DNA of 64,000 nucleotides from Kordia periserrulae (GCF_003054265.1 NZ_QBKT01000002.1:186001-250000); one strand, 5' to 3'. Shown: positions 1 through 11,084, counted from the first letter of the stretch. Program-made: numbers and translations. Notes: a model not told the origin generated them from the sequence alone.

Positions 1-496
1 CACAATGTGCGATAAATAACTGTTCGTCCGTATGTTTTTCGATGAATTCTGAAAATGGCGTTAACGGTCGCAATTCAGGAAAATAAGCTGTTAACGATTG
101 TTTTGTTGCAGATTGAATGATTTTTTCAAAACGTTCCGTCTTAATCACCTTTCGTTCCGAGCGTTCGCAGAGAATTGGCGTAATGGTATCGATTCCGATT
201 TCCGTTGCTTTTTCCAAAAACCACTCAAAACGATCGTTCATCTTAGTTGGCGCTACTGCCAAATGCAATTGGTAGTTTTTTGGTTGCTGAAACTCATGAG
301 AAATAATCACGACACGACAATTTTTCTGGTCTGCAAGCGTGATTTTAGCTGAAAAAATGTGCCCTTTTCCGTTGGTCACTTGCAACACATCATCTACACG
401 CTTCCGCAACACACGCACAATATGCTTGCTTTCTTCTTTCGAAAACGTATACGTTGTAGTTTCGGTTGTTATTTCTGGTGTGTAAAACAGTTGCAT
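1..496 (-). CDS. rsmE: 16S rRNA (uracil-1498-N3)-methyltransferase, partial
   Basis: RsmE methylates U1498 of 16S rRNA using S-adenosylmethionine. The ATG is at 494-496 on the minus strand and the frame stays open to the left edge, giving about 165 residues. The N-terminal PUA-like RNA-binding part is visible (S-K-E-E-S-K-H-I-V-R-V-L-R). It is followed by the family signature around K-M-N-D-R-F-E-W-F-L-E-K-A-T-E-I-G, then C-E-R-S-E-R-K. The C-terminal SPOUT knot lies outside the window. The downstream neighbour on the same strand, tsaD, is also a translation gene. The intergenic DNA between them carries heptad repeats. I was guided by conserved strings, so the family call is firm. Confidence 0.9.
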   Translation of the reverse strand, partial: MQLFYTPEITTETTTYTFSKEESKHIVRVLRKRVDDVLQVTNGKGHIFSAKITLADQKNCRVVIISHEFQQPKNYQLHLAVAPTKMNDRFEWFLEKATEIGIDTITPILCERSERKVIKTERFEKIIQSATKQSLTAYFPELRPLTPFSEFIEKHTDEQLFIAHC

Positions 497-507
497 GCTA
501 TTTATAA

Positions 508-659
508 ATGTTGGATTTTGGATGTTAAATTTTGAATTTTTCTTGTTGCAAATTTCTTTGAAATTTAAGCCAATGGACGCTTTTTTAATCTATCAATTTT
601 AAATAAAGAATCTCAATTCTTACGACTAATATCTCAATACTAATACCTAAAACTTAAAT
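508..659. repeat. Heptad-repeat intergenic element between rsmE and tsaD
   Basis: G/T-rich 7-nt units occupy 508-541 (ATGTTGG, ATTTTGG, ATGTTAA, ATTTTGA). A/C-rich 7-nt units occupy 611-659 (TCTCAAT, ACTAATA twice, CCTAAAA) and run into the tsaD stop codon. It is one of the elements described in the findings. Confidence 0.6.
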
Positions 660-1669
660 CGAGAATTCGCCGTCACAGCTTCATTGGTAAAATCTTCTTT
701 TAAATATTTTAAATAACCCACAATTCCAATCATCGCGGCATTGTCTGTCGTGTATGCAAACTTCGGAATATGTGCTGTCCAGCCATACTTTTTCTCACCA
801 TCTTTCAATGCTTTTCGGATGGCAGAATTTGCCGAAACACCGCCGCCAATGGCAATAGTTTTGATGCCTGTTTGTTTGGACGCTTTTTTCAATTTATCCA
901 AAATAATATTCACAATCGTATGTTGAATAGACGCGCAAATATCTTGTAAATTCTCTTCAATAAAGTTCGGATTTGCGTTGGTTTGCTTTTGGATAAAATA
1001 TAAAATAGCAGTTTTTAATCCGGAAAAACTAAAATTCAAACCCTCTACTTTGGGTTTTGGAAATTGAAAGGCTTTTGGGTTTCCCTCGTTTGCCAATTTG
1101 TCAATAATCGGTCCCGCAGGATAGGGAAGTCCTAAAATCTTTCCACTTTTATCATACGCTTCGCCAACCGCATCATCAATCGTTTCGCCAATGACTTCCA
1201 TGTCAAAATGGTCTTTTACGACAACAATTTGTGTATGTCCGCCCGAAATGGTCATTGCCAAAAATGGAAACTTCGGAATGGTTTGCGCTTCATCCTCAAT
1301 AAAATGTGCCAAAATATGCGCTTGCATGTGGTTCACTTCAATCAACGGAATGTTCAACCCTAAGGCTAATGATTTTGCAAAAGAAGTTCCTACCAACAGC
1401 GATCCCATCAATCCTGGACCGCGCGTAAAAGCTATGGCATTTAGCTGTTTTTTGTCGATATTTGCAACAGCGAGTGCTTGGTGTACCACAGGAACAATAT
1501 TTTGTTGATGTGCTCGCGACGCCAATTCAGGAACTACGCCACCATACGCCTCGTGTATTTTTTGATTGGCAATAACATTTGACAATACTTTTCCGTTCTG
1601 TAATACAGCCGCGGAAGTATCATCACATGACGATTCAATAGCTAAAATATATACATCTTTTGTGCTCAT
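647..1669 (-). CDS. tsaD: tRNA N6-adenosine threonylcarbamoyltransferase TsaD
   Basis: TsaD transfers the threonylcarbamoyl group from TC-AMP to A37 of ANN-reading tRNAs, together with TsaB and TsaE. The 340-residue length is standard. The ASKHA N-terminus I-E-S-S-C-D-D-T-S-A lies at 11-20. The metal-binding histidine motif N-H-M-Q-A-H has its histidines at about 114 and 118. The signature S-G-G-H-T-Q-I and the C-terminal I-G-G-G-V-S-A-N-S are also present. It faces away from tamB across about 125 bp. The ATG at 1669 leaves a normal N-terminus. Confidence 0.97.
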   Translation of the reverse strand: MSTKDVYILAIESSCDDTSAAVLQNGKVLSNVIANQKIHEAYGGVVPELASRAHQQNIVPVVHQALAVANIDKKQLNAIAFTRGPGLMGSLLVGTSFAKSLALGLNIPLIEVNHMQAHILAHFIEDEAQTIPKFPFLAMTISGGHTQIVVVKDHFDMEVIGETIDDAVGEAYDKSGKILGLPYPAGPIIDKLANEGNPKAFQFPKPKVEGLNFSFSGLKTAILYFIQKQTNANPNFIEENLQDICASIQHTIVNIILDKLKKASKQTGIKTIAIGGGVSANSAIRKALKDGEKKYGWTAHIPKFAYTTDNAAMIGIVGYLKYLKEDFTNEAVTANSRFKF

Positions 1670-1794
1670 AAACGTTGTAAAGGCATAAAAATTGATATAA
1701 AGTCACAAAGATATGCTAAACATCGTGTTTTGTAATAATTTTTTTGTGAATTTGCAGTGTCTAACGCGAGTGTAAACTCTAAATAAGAAGCATC

Positions 1795-4700
1795 ATTAAA
1801 AAACTCTGGAAAATAATCAAACGTACACTGATAGCAATCATTTTGCTATTTTTCTTGTTGGTGATTATTTTCTCGATTCCTGCAGTGCAAACCGCTATTG
1901 GTAAAAAGGCAACCAATTGGCTGAATGAAAAATACGGAACCAATATCAACATTGATCGTATTGGTTTGAAGTGGAACGGCGATATTTCGTTGAAAAATAT
2001 TTACATTGAAGATTATCTGAAAGACACATTGATTCATATCAATGCGCTTGAAACCTCTATTTTAAGTTTTAACAATGCAATCAATAGTAAGCTACAATTC
2101 GGGACAGTTTCGATTGACGGATTGACGCTGAATATTTACACAGAAAAAGATTCTACCGATACCACATTGGATGTTTTTATTGCCAAACTTGATTCGGAAC
2201 CTTCCGATGGAACGCCATCTAACTTTTTGTTGACGAGTTCAAAATTAAAACTCTACGATAGTAAGTTCCGCTTTACAGACGAAAACAACAAAACGCCAGA
2301 AATGCTCGATTTTGAAGAGCTTTCAGGAACGGTGTACGATTTTCAAGTGCAAGGACCGAATGTGTCTGGTACTGTAGACGGTCTCACATTTTTAGACACG
2401 CACGGATTGCGGATTACCGAAATGAACACGAAATTTCTGTACACGCTTACGCAGATGCGCTTTGACGATTTACAGATTAAAACAGCCAATTCAAATCTAA
2501 AAGGATCAGTTATTTTTGATTATGAACGAAAGGATTTTGCAAATTTTTTAGACAAAGTACAACTGACCGCACGTTTTACAGACTCCGAAATTGACTTTAG
2601 CGAGCTCAATTATTTTTATGATGAATTCGGGAATAAAAAAGGAACTTTTAGCACTGAAATTACAGGAGTTTTAAACGATTTTACTACCAAAAATTTCGAT
2701 TTTAGTTCGCCTAGCACTGCTATAAAAGGCGATGTTGCATATAAAAACCTATTCAATTCGAGTCGGATGTTTTATATGAAAGGTAATTTTGATCGTTTTT
2801 CTTCCAATCATTATCAACTGACGACATTACTTCCGAAAATTATTGGACAAAATTTGCCTTCAACGTTAAGTCGTTTGGGACAATTCAATATGAACGGATT
2901 GGTCGAAATTACAGAAAACATTATCGATGCGGATGTGCGTATCACTACTGATATAGGAAATGCAGACTTGGACGGAAGCATTGTAGATGTTAGCAATAGC
3001 GAAAGTGCATTGTACTCTGGAAATATTAAGTTTGAGAATTTTGACTTAGGAATTTATGTAAACGATCCTATACTTGGAACTGTTTCCTCAGATTTGTTTG
3101 TGGATGGAAAAGGATTTACGGCAGAAAGTCTCAATACAGAAGTTGTGGGAACCGTAACGTCATTAACATACAATAATTATGTGTACAAAAAGTTGAACGT
3201 TTCTGGAATCTTAAAAGATCAGCTTTTTGATGGAAATTTAGTATCAGTAGATCCCAATGCGGATTTTAACTTTCAAGGATTGGCAAACTTTGCAGGTGAA
3301 GAAAACGAATTCAGATTTAAAGCGTCTATCAATACACTCAATCTGAATAAAATCAACTTTGTAAAGCGTGATAAAATTTCTGTATTAAAAGGTGATATGG
3401 TGCTCGATTTGGTGGGAAATACTATTGATGACATGGCAGGTGATATCTTCTTCAAGAAAATATCTTACACCAACCAAAATGGTACCTACGCTTTTCAAAA
3501 CTTTAGTGTGCATTCCGAATTTGACAAAGACATTCGAAAAGTTACAGTAGATTCGCCAGACATTATCACAGGAACGGTGGAAGGTCGTTTTCATTTTGAT
3601 GAGGTGATTGATTTGGTACAAAACTCTGTGGGAAGTATTTACACAAATTATCGACCAATTGATGTGTTGCCAAATCAGTACTTAGTTTTCAACTTTAAAA
3701 TTTACAATAAAATTGTAGACGTATTTCTGCCGGATGTGGAATTGGCAAAAAACACTTCGCTTCGTGGAAGCATTATTGGCGATGAAAATAAATTCAATCT
3801 TACCTTTAAGACACCTGAAATTATCGCGTATGATAGTAAAATAGAGAATCTCGAACTCATCATTGACAATAAAAACCCACTCTTTAACACGTTTATTGAA
3901 GTCGCCAATATCAACACAAAATGGTATGATGCGAAAGAATTCAACTTGATTAACAAAACGTTGAACGACACGCTTTTCTTTAGAACGGAATTTAAAGGCG
4001 GAAGAGCATTTGCAGACAATTACAATCTAAACTTTTACCATACCATTGACAGTTCAAACAAATCGGTGGTCGGAATTAAAAAGTCTGATGTTTCTTTTCG
4101 AGGCAACAAATGGCTGGTCAACGCGCAAAACGATAGAAAAAACAGGTTTATTTTCGACAAACAACTTGATTCCATCTTTATTGAAAAAATTGTGATGAAT
4201 CATGAAAATGAAGAAATGAATCTGGAAGGAGCATTATTAGGTGAAAATAACAAAAACATAAAACTGCAATTTAAAGACGTAGGTTTAGAGAAAATTACGC
4301 CGTCTATTGATAGTATTCGCTTGGGCGGAAATGTGAACGGAAAACTTGATATAAAGCAAATCAATGGCGCATACATTCCACAATCGAATTTGGACATTGC
4401 TCGTTTGGAAGTCAACGACAAAAAGCTTGGCGATTTAAACATTGATATTACTGGCGATGAGCAGTTGGAACAATTCAATGTGGATGCAAAACTCGTCAAC
4501 GAAACGTTGGAATCGCTTACGGCAGTAGGAACTATCAGTTTTGCGAACAACACCAATACCATCAACGTTGATACAACGATTGATAAATTTGACATCTCGC
4601 CATTTAGTCCGTTGGGCGAAGACGTCATTAAAGAAATTCGCGGATTGATTTCTGGAGAAGCAAAAGTTGTCGGAAACCTCAGCAATCCTTCCATTAATGG

Positions 4701-6309
4701 ACAGTTGAGCATGCTTGCTGGCGGAATGTATATTCCGTATTTGAATGTCGATTTGGATTTTGCCAACAGCTCCATCATCAAACTTTACGACCAAACGTTT
4801 GAGTTTATGGATATTACGGTTTTGGATACGCAAGATTATACCAAAGGTCAACTCAACGGAACCATTCAACATACGTCTTTTGACGATTGGCTTCTCGATT
4901 TACAACTTGCAACAGATCGCTTACTTGTACTAAATACGACACAAGACGAAGACGAAGAAACTTTGTATTACGGAACCGCTTACATAAGTGGAGAAGCGTT
5001 TATACAAGGACCAACAGATCAACTTACGATAAGTGTTAACGGAACTACGGAAAAAGGAACCTCACTAAAAATTCCAATCTCTGATGTGGCTTCAGTTGGT
5101 GATGCGTCGTTTATCAAATTTGTACCGAAAGACGAATTCTACGATCCAAAAATACAGGCAACGAATGCGCTAGATGATATTAGCGGACTCGAATTGGCTT
5201 TTGAATTGGACGTTACACCAGATGCTGAAATTGAAATTGTAGTAGACAAAAAAGCGGGAAGTAGCATCAAAGGAAGCGGATTTGGTAGTTTGTTGATGGA
5301 AATTAATACCAATGGTAAATTCAATATGTATGGTGACTTTATCACGTACAAAGGTGAATATAACTTCAAATATCGTGGAATCATCAATAAGAAATTTACG
5401 CTAAAACCCGATGGTACCATTACGTGGGATGGCGATCCGTTTAAAGCACAATTGAATGTAGAAGCGGTGTACAATCTGCAAGCCAATCCAGATGTATTAT
5501 TAGATACGCCAACGTACAACAAAAAAATTCCGGTAGAAGTTGCCATTCGACTTACAGGCGATTTGATGAAACCAGAACCTATTTTCAACATTTCATTCCC
5601 AACGACGCAAGGTGTTGCCGAATCTGAATTGACAGATTTCCTCTTAAACGATGAAGATCGCCGTCGATTGCAAGCCTTATCATTACTCTCACAAGGACGA
5701 TTTGTAAACAGTGTCAATGTCAATCAAAATGCATTGACAGGAAACTTGATAGAAACAGCTTCAAGCATTATTAATGATGCGTTTTCTGGTGATGGAAGTA
5801 ATAAATTAGACGTCAACCTAAACTACAGTCAAGCAGACCGTTCTCAAAACCTAGAAACTTCTGACCAATTAGGATTGACCGTTTCGAGTCAAATCAGTGA
5901 TAAAATTACCTTTAACGGTCAAATAGGAGTTCCTGTCGGTGGCGTTACGCAAACTGCCATTGTGGGTGATGCCGAAATTGAAATTTCCTTAAATGAAGAT
6001 CGTACCCTGACAGCGAAAATCTTCAATAGACAAAACCAGATTCAATACGTGGGTGAAATTGAAGGATTTACGCAAGGCATCGGATTGTCGTATCAAGTAG
6101 ATTTTGACACCTTAAAAGAGTTGGTCGATAAAGTTTTCAAAGGAAAAAAGAAAATGGTGGAAGAAAAACAGCGAAAACAGCAAGAAGAAGATGCTAAAGC
6201 TGGAAATGGTGTTGTGAATTTCACTTCTAAAAAAAACGTAAAAAAAGAAGCTGAGAAAAAAGAAGAAAAGAAAACCGAAAAGAAAACCGAAAAGAAATCG
6301 GAGAAATAA
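1795..6309 (+). CDS. tamB: Translocation and assembly module protein TamB (DUF490)
   Basis: TamB is a large inner-membrane-anchored periplasmic protein thought to act with a TamA/BamA-like partner in outer-membrane protein or lipid transport. The product is about 1500 residues of repetitive beta-strand sequence. The conserved DUF490 C-terminal part lies at roughly 1000-1450, followed by a Lys/Glu tail. The start is unusual. No ATG exists upstream in frame before the stop at 1780. The first TTG (1843) would cut into the membrane anchor. An ATT at 1795 gives the natural N-terminus I-K-K-L-W-K-I-I-K-R followed by a hydrophobic segment, so I place the start there. The family call is firm; the start is inferred. 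Confidence 0.9.
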   Translation: MKKLWKIIKRTLIAIILLFFLLVIIFSIPAVQTAIGKKATNWLNEKYGTNINIDRIGLKWNGDISLKNIYIEDYLKDTLIHINALETSILSFNNAINSKLQFGTVSIDGLTLNIYTEKDSTDTTLDVFIAKLDSEPSDGTPSNFLLTSSKLKLYDSKFRFTDENNKTPEMLDFEELSGTVYDFQVQGPNVSGTVDGLTFLDTHGLRITEMNTKFLYTLTQMRFDDLQIKTANSNLKGSVIFDYERKDFANFLDKVQLTARFTDSEIDFSELNYFYDEFGNKKGTFSTEITGVLNDFTTKNFDFSSPSTAIKGDVAYKNLFNSSRMFYMKGNFDRFSSNHYQLTTLLPKIIGQNLPSTLSRLGQFNMNGLVEITENIIDADVRITTDIGNADLDGSIVDVSNSESALYSGNIKFENFDLGIYVNDPILGTVSSDLFVDGKGFTAESLNTEVVGTVTSLTYNNYVYKKLNVSGILKDQLFDGNLVSVDPNADFNFQGLANFAGEENEFRFKASINTLNLNKINFVKRDKISVLKGDMVLDLVGNTIDDMAGDIFFKKISYTNQNGTYAFQNFSVHSEFDKDIRKVTVDSPDIITGTVEGRFHFDEVIDLVQNSVGSIYTNYRPIDVLPNQYLVFNFKIYNKIVDVFLPDVELAKNTSLRGSIIGDENKFNLTFKTPEIIAYDSKIENLELIIDNKNPLFNTFIEVANINTKWYDAKEFNLINKTLNDTLFFRTEFKGGRAFADNYNLNFYHTIDSSNKSVVGIKKSDVSFRGNKWLVNAQNDRKNRFIFDKQLDSIFIEKIVMNHENEEMNLEGALLGENNKNIKLQFKDVGLEKITPSIDSIRLGGNVNGKLDIKQINGAYIPQSNLDIARLEVNDKKLGDLNIDITGDEQLEQFNVDAKLVNETLESLTAVGTISFANNTNTINVDTTIDKFDISPFSPLGEDVIKEIRGLISGEAKVVGNLSNPSINGQLSMLAGGMYIPYLNVDLDFANSSIIKLYDQTFEFMDITVLDTQDYTKGQLNGTIQHTSFDDWLLDLQLATDRLLVLNTTQDEDEETLYYGTAYISGEAFIQGPTDQLTISVNGTTEKGTSLKIPISDVASVGDASFIKFVPKDEFYDPKIQATNALDDISGLELAFELDVTPDAEIEIVVDKKAGSSIKGSGFGSLLMEINTNGKFNMYGDFITYKGEYNFKYRGIINKKFTLKPDGTITWDGDPFKAQLNVEAVYNLQANPDVLLDTPTYNKKIPVEVAIRLTGDLMKPEPIFNISFPTTQGVAESELTDFLLNDEDRRRLQALSLLSQGRFVNSVNVNQNALTGNLIETASSIINDAFSGDGSNKLDVNLNYSQADRSQNLETSDQLGLTVSSQISDKITFNGQIGVPVGGVTQTAIVGDAEIEISLNEDRTLTAKIFNRQNQIQYVGEIEGFTQGIGLSYQVDFDTLKELVDKVFKGKKKMVEEKQRKQQEEDAKAGNGVVNFTSKKNVKKEAEKKEEKKTEKKTEKKSEK

Positions 6310-6533
6310 TTTTTCCAAAAAATTACTCTTATAACCTTCTTTTTTTTCGCAGGACTTTCCATTGAAAGTATCGAAAAAAATCTCCAAAAAAAGGTTCCTT
6401 TCAAACTTCAAAAAGTTGAGAATTCTAGAAAAATCAGGGCGTAAAACGTTAAAAATCTGAGAACTTATTAACGAAAACGTTTGAAATTTTAAAACAATGT
6501 AAAATTCGCGTTAAGCGTTGTAGAAAATCGAAA

Positions 6534-6541
6534 TAAGTTTG
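6534..6541 (+). promoter_or_regulatory. Flavobacterial -7 box upstream of pfkA
   Basis: TAAGTTTG matches the Bacteroidetes -7 consensus TAnnTTTG and lies 29 nt before the pfkA ATG. A convincing -33 TTG at the usual spacing is not obvious; a TTA sits about 20 nt upstream. Identified by eye. Confidence 0.45.
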
Positions 6542-6570
6542 CTAGCTTTACTATTCAAATTAAAAATTGC

Positions 6571-7557
6571 ATGCAACATAACATCAAAAAAATAGGCGTA
6601 ATGACCTCTGGAGGCGATGCTCCAGGAATGAATGCTGCCATCAGAGCAGTCGCAAGAGCGTGTTCATATTATAATGTAAAATGTGTTGGATATTACCGTG
6701 GATATCAAGGAATGATTGAAGGTGATAGTATTGAATTAACGGCACGTAGTGTAAAAAATATTGTAAGTGAAGGTGGAACGATTTTGAAATCGGCACGTTC
6801 AACTGCATTTAGAACGAAAGAAGGACGCAAAAAAGCGTATGACAATTTAGTGGAAGAAGGCGTAGACGCTATGATTTTAATTGGTGGAGACGGAACGTTT
6901 ACAGGTGGAATGATTTTTAGCAAAGAATTTGACATTCCTGTAATTGGAGTTCCAGGAACGATTGACAATGATATTTCTGGTACCAAATTTACCATTGGTT
7001 ACGATACTGCACTAAATACCGTAGTTGAAGCGATTGATAAAATTCGCGATACAGCAAGTTCACACAACCGATTATTTTTTGTAGAAGTAATGGGACGCGA
7101 TGCTGGATTTATTGCCTTAAATGCAGGAGTAGGAGCAGGAGCGGAGGAAATTTTAATTCCGGAAGAAGATTTAGGATTGGATCGCTTGTTAGAATCGTTA
7201 CAACGCAGTCGCCGAAGCGGAAAATCATCGAGTATTGTAGTGGTTTCTGAAGGTGACAAAATTGGTAAAAATGTCTTTGAACTCGCAGAATACGTTACGG
7301 AAAACTTGCCAGATTATGAAGCGCGTGTTTCTGTACTCGGACACATGCAACGCGGTGGAAAACCAAGTTGTTTTGACAGAGTATTAGCCAGTAGATTGGG
7401 TGTAAAAGCAGTAGAACTCATTTTAGACGGACAAAGCAATGTAATGGTAGGTGTATCTGATAACAATCTTATCGTGACAAACATCGAAAAAGCAGTCAAA
7501 GGAAAGCACACCATTAATAAAGAATTATTAAGAATCTCTGATATATTATCAGTATAA
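6571..7557 (+). CDS. pfkA: ATP-dependent 6-phosphofructokinase
   Basis: This enzyme phosphorylates fructose-6-phosphate to fructose-1,6-bisphosphate in glycolysis. The 328-residue length is typical of the bacterial ATP-type PfkA. The ATP loop G-G-D-A-P-G-M-N-A-A sits at 14-23. G-G-D-G-T is at 105-109, where a Gly after G-G-D indicates ATP rather than PPi use. The catalytic P-G-T-I-D-N-D is at 128-134 with base Asp132, and M-G-R-D-A-G-F follows. gapA starts 29 bp downstream on the same strand, so the two glycolytic genes probably form an operon. A -7 box precedes the gene. Confidence 0.97.
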   Translation: MQHNIKKIGVMTSGGDAPGMNAAIRAVARACSYYNVKCVGYYRGYQGMIEGDSIELTARSVKNIVSEGGTILKSARSTAFRTKEGRKKAYDNLVEEGVDAMILIGGDGTFTGGMIFSKEFDIPVIGVPGTIDNDISGTKFTIGYDTALNTVVEAIDKIRDTASSHNRLFFVEVMGRDAGFIALNAGVGAGAEEILIPEEDLGLDRLLESLQRSRRSGKSSSIVVVSEGDKIGKNVFELAEYVTENLPDYEARVSVLGHMQRGGKPSCFDRVLASRLGVKAVELILDGQSNVMVGVSDNNLIVTNIEKAVKGKHTINKELLRISDILSV

Positions 7558-7574
7558 CTAAAAATAGTAAGTAA

Positions 7575-8582
<1,008 letters not shown>

Positions 8583-8594
8583 TAGCACACATCA

Positions 8595-8636
8595 TTAAGC
8601 ACAATTGCTATTTTTATATACAATTGTGCTTAATTT
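8595..8636 (+). terminator. Hairpin terminator after gapA
   Basis: A perfect 13-bp inverted repeat (TTAAGCACAATTG at 8595-8607, CAATTGTGCTTAA at 8621-8633) with a 13-nt AT-rich loop is followed by a short T-rich stretch. It lies 12 nt after the gapA stop. Confidence 0.7.
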
Positions 8637-8695
8637 GTTTATATAGTTTATGAAAAATAATCCCAAGAATTTGGGCATTTATTTTATATTACACC

Positions 8696-9565
8696 ATGAT
8701 TTTATTAGTAGACAGTGGCTCCACCAAATGCGATTGGATTGCAGTGGACAAAGACGGAAATCAATTATTAGATAAGCTTCGTACCAAAGGATTAAATCCC
8801 GCGATTCTTTCTGAAAAAAAATTAAAAAAGACCATCAAAAAGAGCAAAGAGCTTTCGGCGCATCGTCATACCGTAACGCATGTGTTCTTTTATGGAGCAG
8901 GCTGTGGAACAGAAAATCCACGTTTACTACTAAAAGGTGTGTTGGAAGAATTTTTTCCAAATGCTGAGGTTGATGTCAATGAAGATACCTTGGCAGCTGT
9001 GTACGCAACGGTAAATGATAAAACGGAAGCTGCAGTAGTATGTATTCAAGGAACAGGCTCTAATTGCAGTTATTATGATGGAAACACATTGCATCAGCGC
9101 GTAAAATCGTTAGGATATACTTTGATGGACGATGCCAGCGGAAATTACTACGGAAAACAACTCATTCGCGATTATTACTTCAACCGAATGCCAACTCCGA
9201 TTCGTGTAGCGTTTGAAGATAAATACAATCTTGATAGCGATTACATCAAATACAACTTATACAAACAACCCAATCCGAATGCGTATTTAGCAAGCTTTGC
9301 CGAATTTATGTTTCTTAACAAAGACTCTGACTACATTGTTGAAATGATTAAAGATGGTTTTCGAGTGTTTGCCAGAAATATGATCATGCAATACGAGGAA
9401 GAACTAAAAACAGTTCCTGTACATTTTGCAGGTTCAATCGCGTTTTTCTCAGAAGAAGAAATCAGAGAAGTCGCTAAAGAATTCGGGTTTACGGTAGGAA
9501 ACTTCACCAGAAGACCTATTGAAGGTTTGGTAAAATTTCACACAGAAGCATTGAAAATCGAGTAA
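8696..9565 (+). CDS. BadF/BadG/BcrA/BcrD-type ATPase, likely N-acetylglucosamine kinase
   Basis: This is a 289-residue ASKHA-fold kinase. The phosphate-1 loop L-L-V-D-S-G-S-T-K-C-D-W is at 3-14. G-A-G-C-G-T follows near 71. A phosphate-2-like motif C-I-Q-G-T-G-S-N-C is near 120, and D-D-A-S-G-N-Y-Y-G near 148. Bacteroidetes members of this family are usually annotated as N-acetylglucosamine kinase. The substrate here is inferred from family only, although placement next to glycolytic genes fits sugar phosphorylation. It ends 6 bp from guaC, which is convergent, with no terminator between them. Confidence 0.8.
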   Translation: MILLVDSGSTKCDWIAVDKDGNQLLDKLRTKGLNPAILSEKKLKKTIKKSKELSAHRHTVTHVFFYGAGCGTENPRLLLKGVLEEFFPNAEVDVNEDTLAAVYATVNDKTEAAVVCIQGTGSNCSYYDGNTLHQRVKSLGYTLMDDASGNYYGKQLIRDYYFNRMPTPIRVAFEDKYNLDSDYIKYNLYKQPNPNAYLASFAEFMFLNKDSDYIVEMIKDGFRVFARNMIMQYEEELKTVPVHFAGSIAFFSEEEIREVAKEFGFTVGNFTRRPIEGLVKFHTEALKIE

Positions 9566-9571
9566 GAACGC

Positions 9572-10609
9572 TTATTGATATACTCTATTCTCCTGCTCAG
9601 CAACGCGAATGAATGTCGTGCGTTTGGTCAATTCTTTTAAGCGAGAAGCACCAACATACGTACACGTGCTGCGAATACCACCTAAAATATCGTGAACGGT
9701 TTCTGAAACGTGACCTTTCAAGGGAATTTCTACGGTTTTTCCTTCGGAAGCTCTGTAATCTGCTACGCCACCTACATATTTTTCCATCGCGGTAGCTGAA
9801 CTCATGCCATAAAACTGCTTGAATTTTTCACCATTGCGTTCTATTAATTCGCCACCACTTTCATAATGTCCGGATAACATTCCACCCAACATGACAAAAT
9901 CGGCGCCAGCTCCAAAGGCTTTTGCAATATCGCCTGGCGTAGTACAACCGCCATCTGAAATAATATGTCCGCCCAAACCGTGTGCAGCATCGGCACATTC
10001 AATAATCGCAGAAAGTTGCGGATAGCCAACGCCCGTTTTTACTCGCGTTGTACACACAGAGCCAGGACCAATACCAACTTTGACAATATCAGCACCTGAA
10101 AGAATCAATTCTTCTACCATTTCGCCTGTAACTACATTTCCAGCCATGATGACTTTATCAGGAAATTGTGCACGTGCTTGTTTTACAAAATCTACAAAAT
10201 GCTGTGAATAGCCGTTTGCCACATCAATACAAATAAATTTTAGTTGTGGATGAATGGTGAAAATGGCGCGTAATTTATCGTTGTCTTGCTCACCAATTCC
10301 CGTACTTACGGCAATATGTTTAATAACATCATTGGGCGTCGAATTGATAAATGTGGTCCATTCTTGAATGCTGTAGTGTTTGTGAACGGCTGTAAACAAT
10401 TGTTTTGATGCTAGGGCTTTTGCCATTTCAAAGGTACCTACTGTGTCCATATTGGCAGCCATAATTGGAATGCCTGTCCATTCGTAAGAATTGTGTAAAA
10501 ATTTGAAAGTTCGTTCTAAGGAAACTTGTGAACGACTCTGCAAAGTAGAGCGTTTTGGACGAATCATTACATCCTTAAAGCCTAATTTAAGGTCACTTTC
10601 AATGCGCAT
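9572..10609 (-). CDS. guaC: GMP reductase
   Basis: GuaC reduces GMP to IMP with NADPH, returning guanine nucleotides to the central purine pool. The 345-residue protein is close in length to the E. coli enzyme. The N-terminus [13 protein letters not shown] is characteristic. The catalytic loop G-P-G-S-V-C-T-T-R places the nucleophile at Cys186. There are no CBS domains, which argues against IMP dehydrogenase. It is convergent with the upstream kinase. Confidence 0.95.
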   Translation of the reverse strand: MRIESDLKLGFKDVMIRPKRSTLQSRSQVSLERTFKFLHNSYEWTGIPIMAANMDTVGTFEMAKALASKQLFTAVHKHYSIQEWTTFINSTPNDVIKHIAVSTGIGEQDNDKLRAIFTIHPQLKFICIDVANGYSQHFVDFVKQARAQFPDKVIMAGNVVTGEMVEELILSGADIVKVGIGPGSVCTTRVKTGVGYPQLSAIIECADAAHGLGGHIISDGGCTTPGDIAKAFGAGADFVMLGGMLSGHYESGGELIERNGEKFKQFYGMSSATAMEKYVGGVADYRASEGKTVEIPLKGHVSETVHDILGGIRSTCTYVGASRLKELTKRTTFIRVAEQENRVYQ

Positions 10610-10728
10610 AATATTTAGTATTGGTTGGTGATTAAATGTAGAAATTTATCTCTACAAAAAATAGTTTCATCCAAATGATTTTTTATGTAGGTTATCAACA
10701 AAAACATGGTTAATTTTTAAAATAATAG

Positions 10729-10767
10729 AAAAGCTGCCCAAAAATCAATTTGATGTAGACAGCTTTT
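10729..10767 (-). terminator. Hairpin after the RiPP-like precursor
   Basis: AAAAGCTG and CAGCTTTT arms enclose a loop of about 23 nt, 40 nt beyond the stop of the small minus-strand gene. The A/T-rich flanks fit an intrinsic terminator in either direction. Confidence 0.5.
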
Positions 10768-10806
10768 AAATTTTACAGTAGATTTAAAATGTTTTAAACC
10801 AGCACT

Positions 10807-10953
10807 TTATCTAGGGCAAGGTGTTTCATCTACTAAAGACCAACACCCAGGACCTGTGCATTTTTTGGTTCCTGCTCCTATTAATTTTTCTTGTTTAAAA
10901 TTTGAAATAGCATTTTTATTCAACTTCAAGCTTTTAATACTTCTTTTTTTCAT
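10807..10953 (-). CDS. RiPP precursor-like peptide, class I lanthipeptide type (orphan)
   Basis: This 48-residue ORF starts at an ATG at 10953; an in-frame ATG at 10974 would add seven residues. The leader is basic with the motif K-S-L-K-L-N-K-N-A-I-S-N-F at 7-19, which resembles the L-x-L-x-K-x-x-I-x-x-L leader of Bacteroidetes class I lanthipeptide precursors. A G-A-G at 26-28 may mark leader cleavage. The short core holds three cysteines plus Thr and Ser. No LanB, LanC, radical SAM enzyme or peptidase transporter is within the window, so any maturation would be in trans. Flavobacterial precursors of this type are often scattered. The family assignment is by leader pattern only. A second such gene is at 29436-29612. 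Confidence 0.65.
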   Translation of the reverse strand: MKKRSIKSLKLNKNAISNFKQEKLIGAGTKKCTGPGCWSLVDETPCPR

Positions 10954-11084
10954 GATAATAAGTTTTGTGTTCATAATGTTTTAAAGTTATGCATATAAAA
11001 CTATAGAAGAGTATGGAAAAACCGTAATAGTTTGATTTCTAATAGTATATTTCGAAATTGCGTAGCTTTTTTATTATTGTTTTT

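Noticed and set aside
4200-4781. 193-codon minus-strand frame inside tamB
   Set aside because: It is antisense to a well-conserved part of TamB and has no start signal or known motif.
5139-5723. 194-codon minus-strand frame inside tamB
   Set aside because: Antisense to the DUF490 region; no independent support.
6093-6411. Phe/Ser-rich minus-strand frames at the tamB 3' end
   Set aside because: They are the antisense of the Lys/Glu-rich TamB tail and carry only low-complexity residues.
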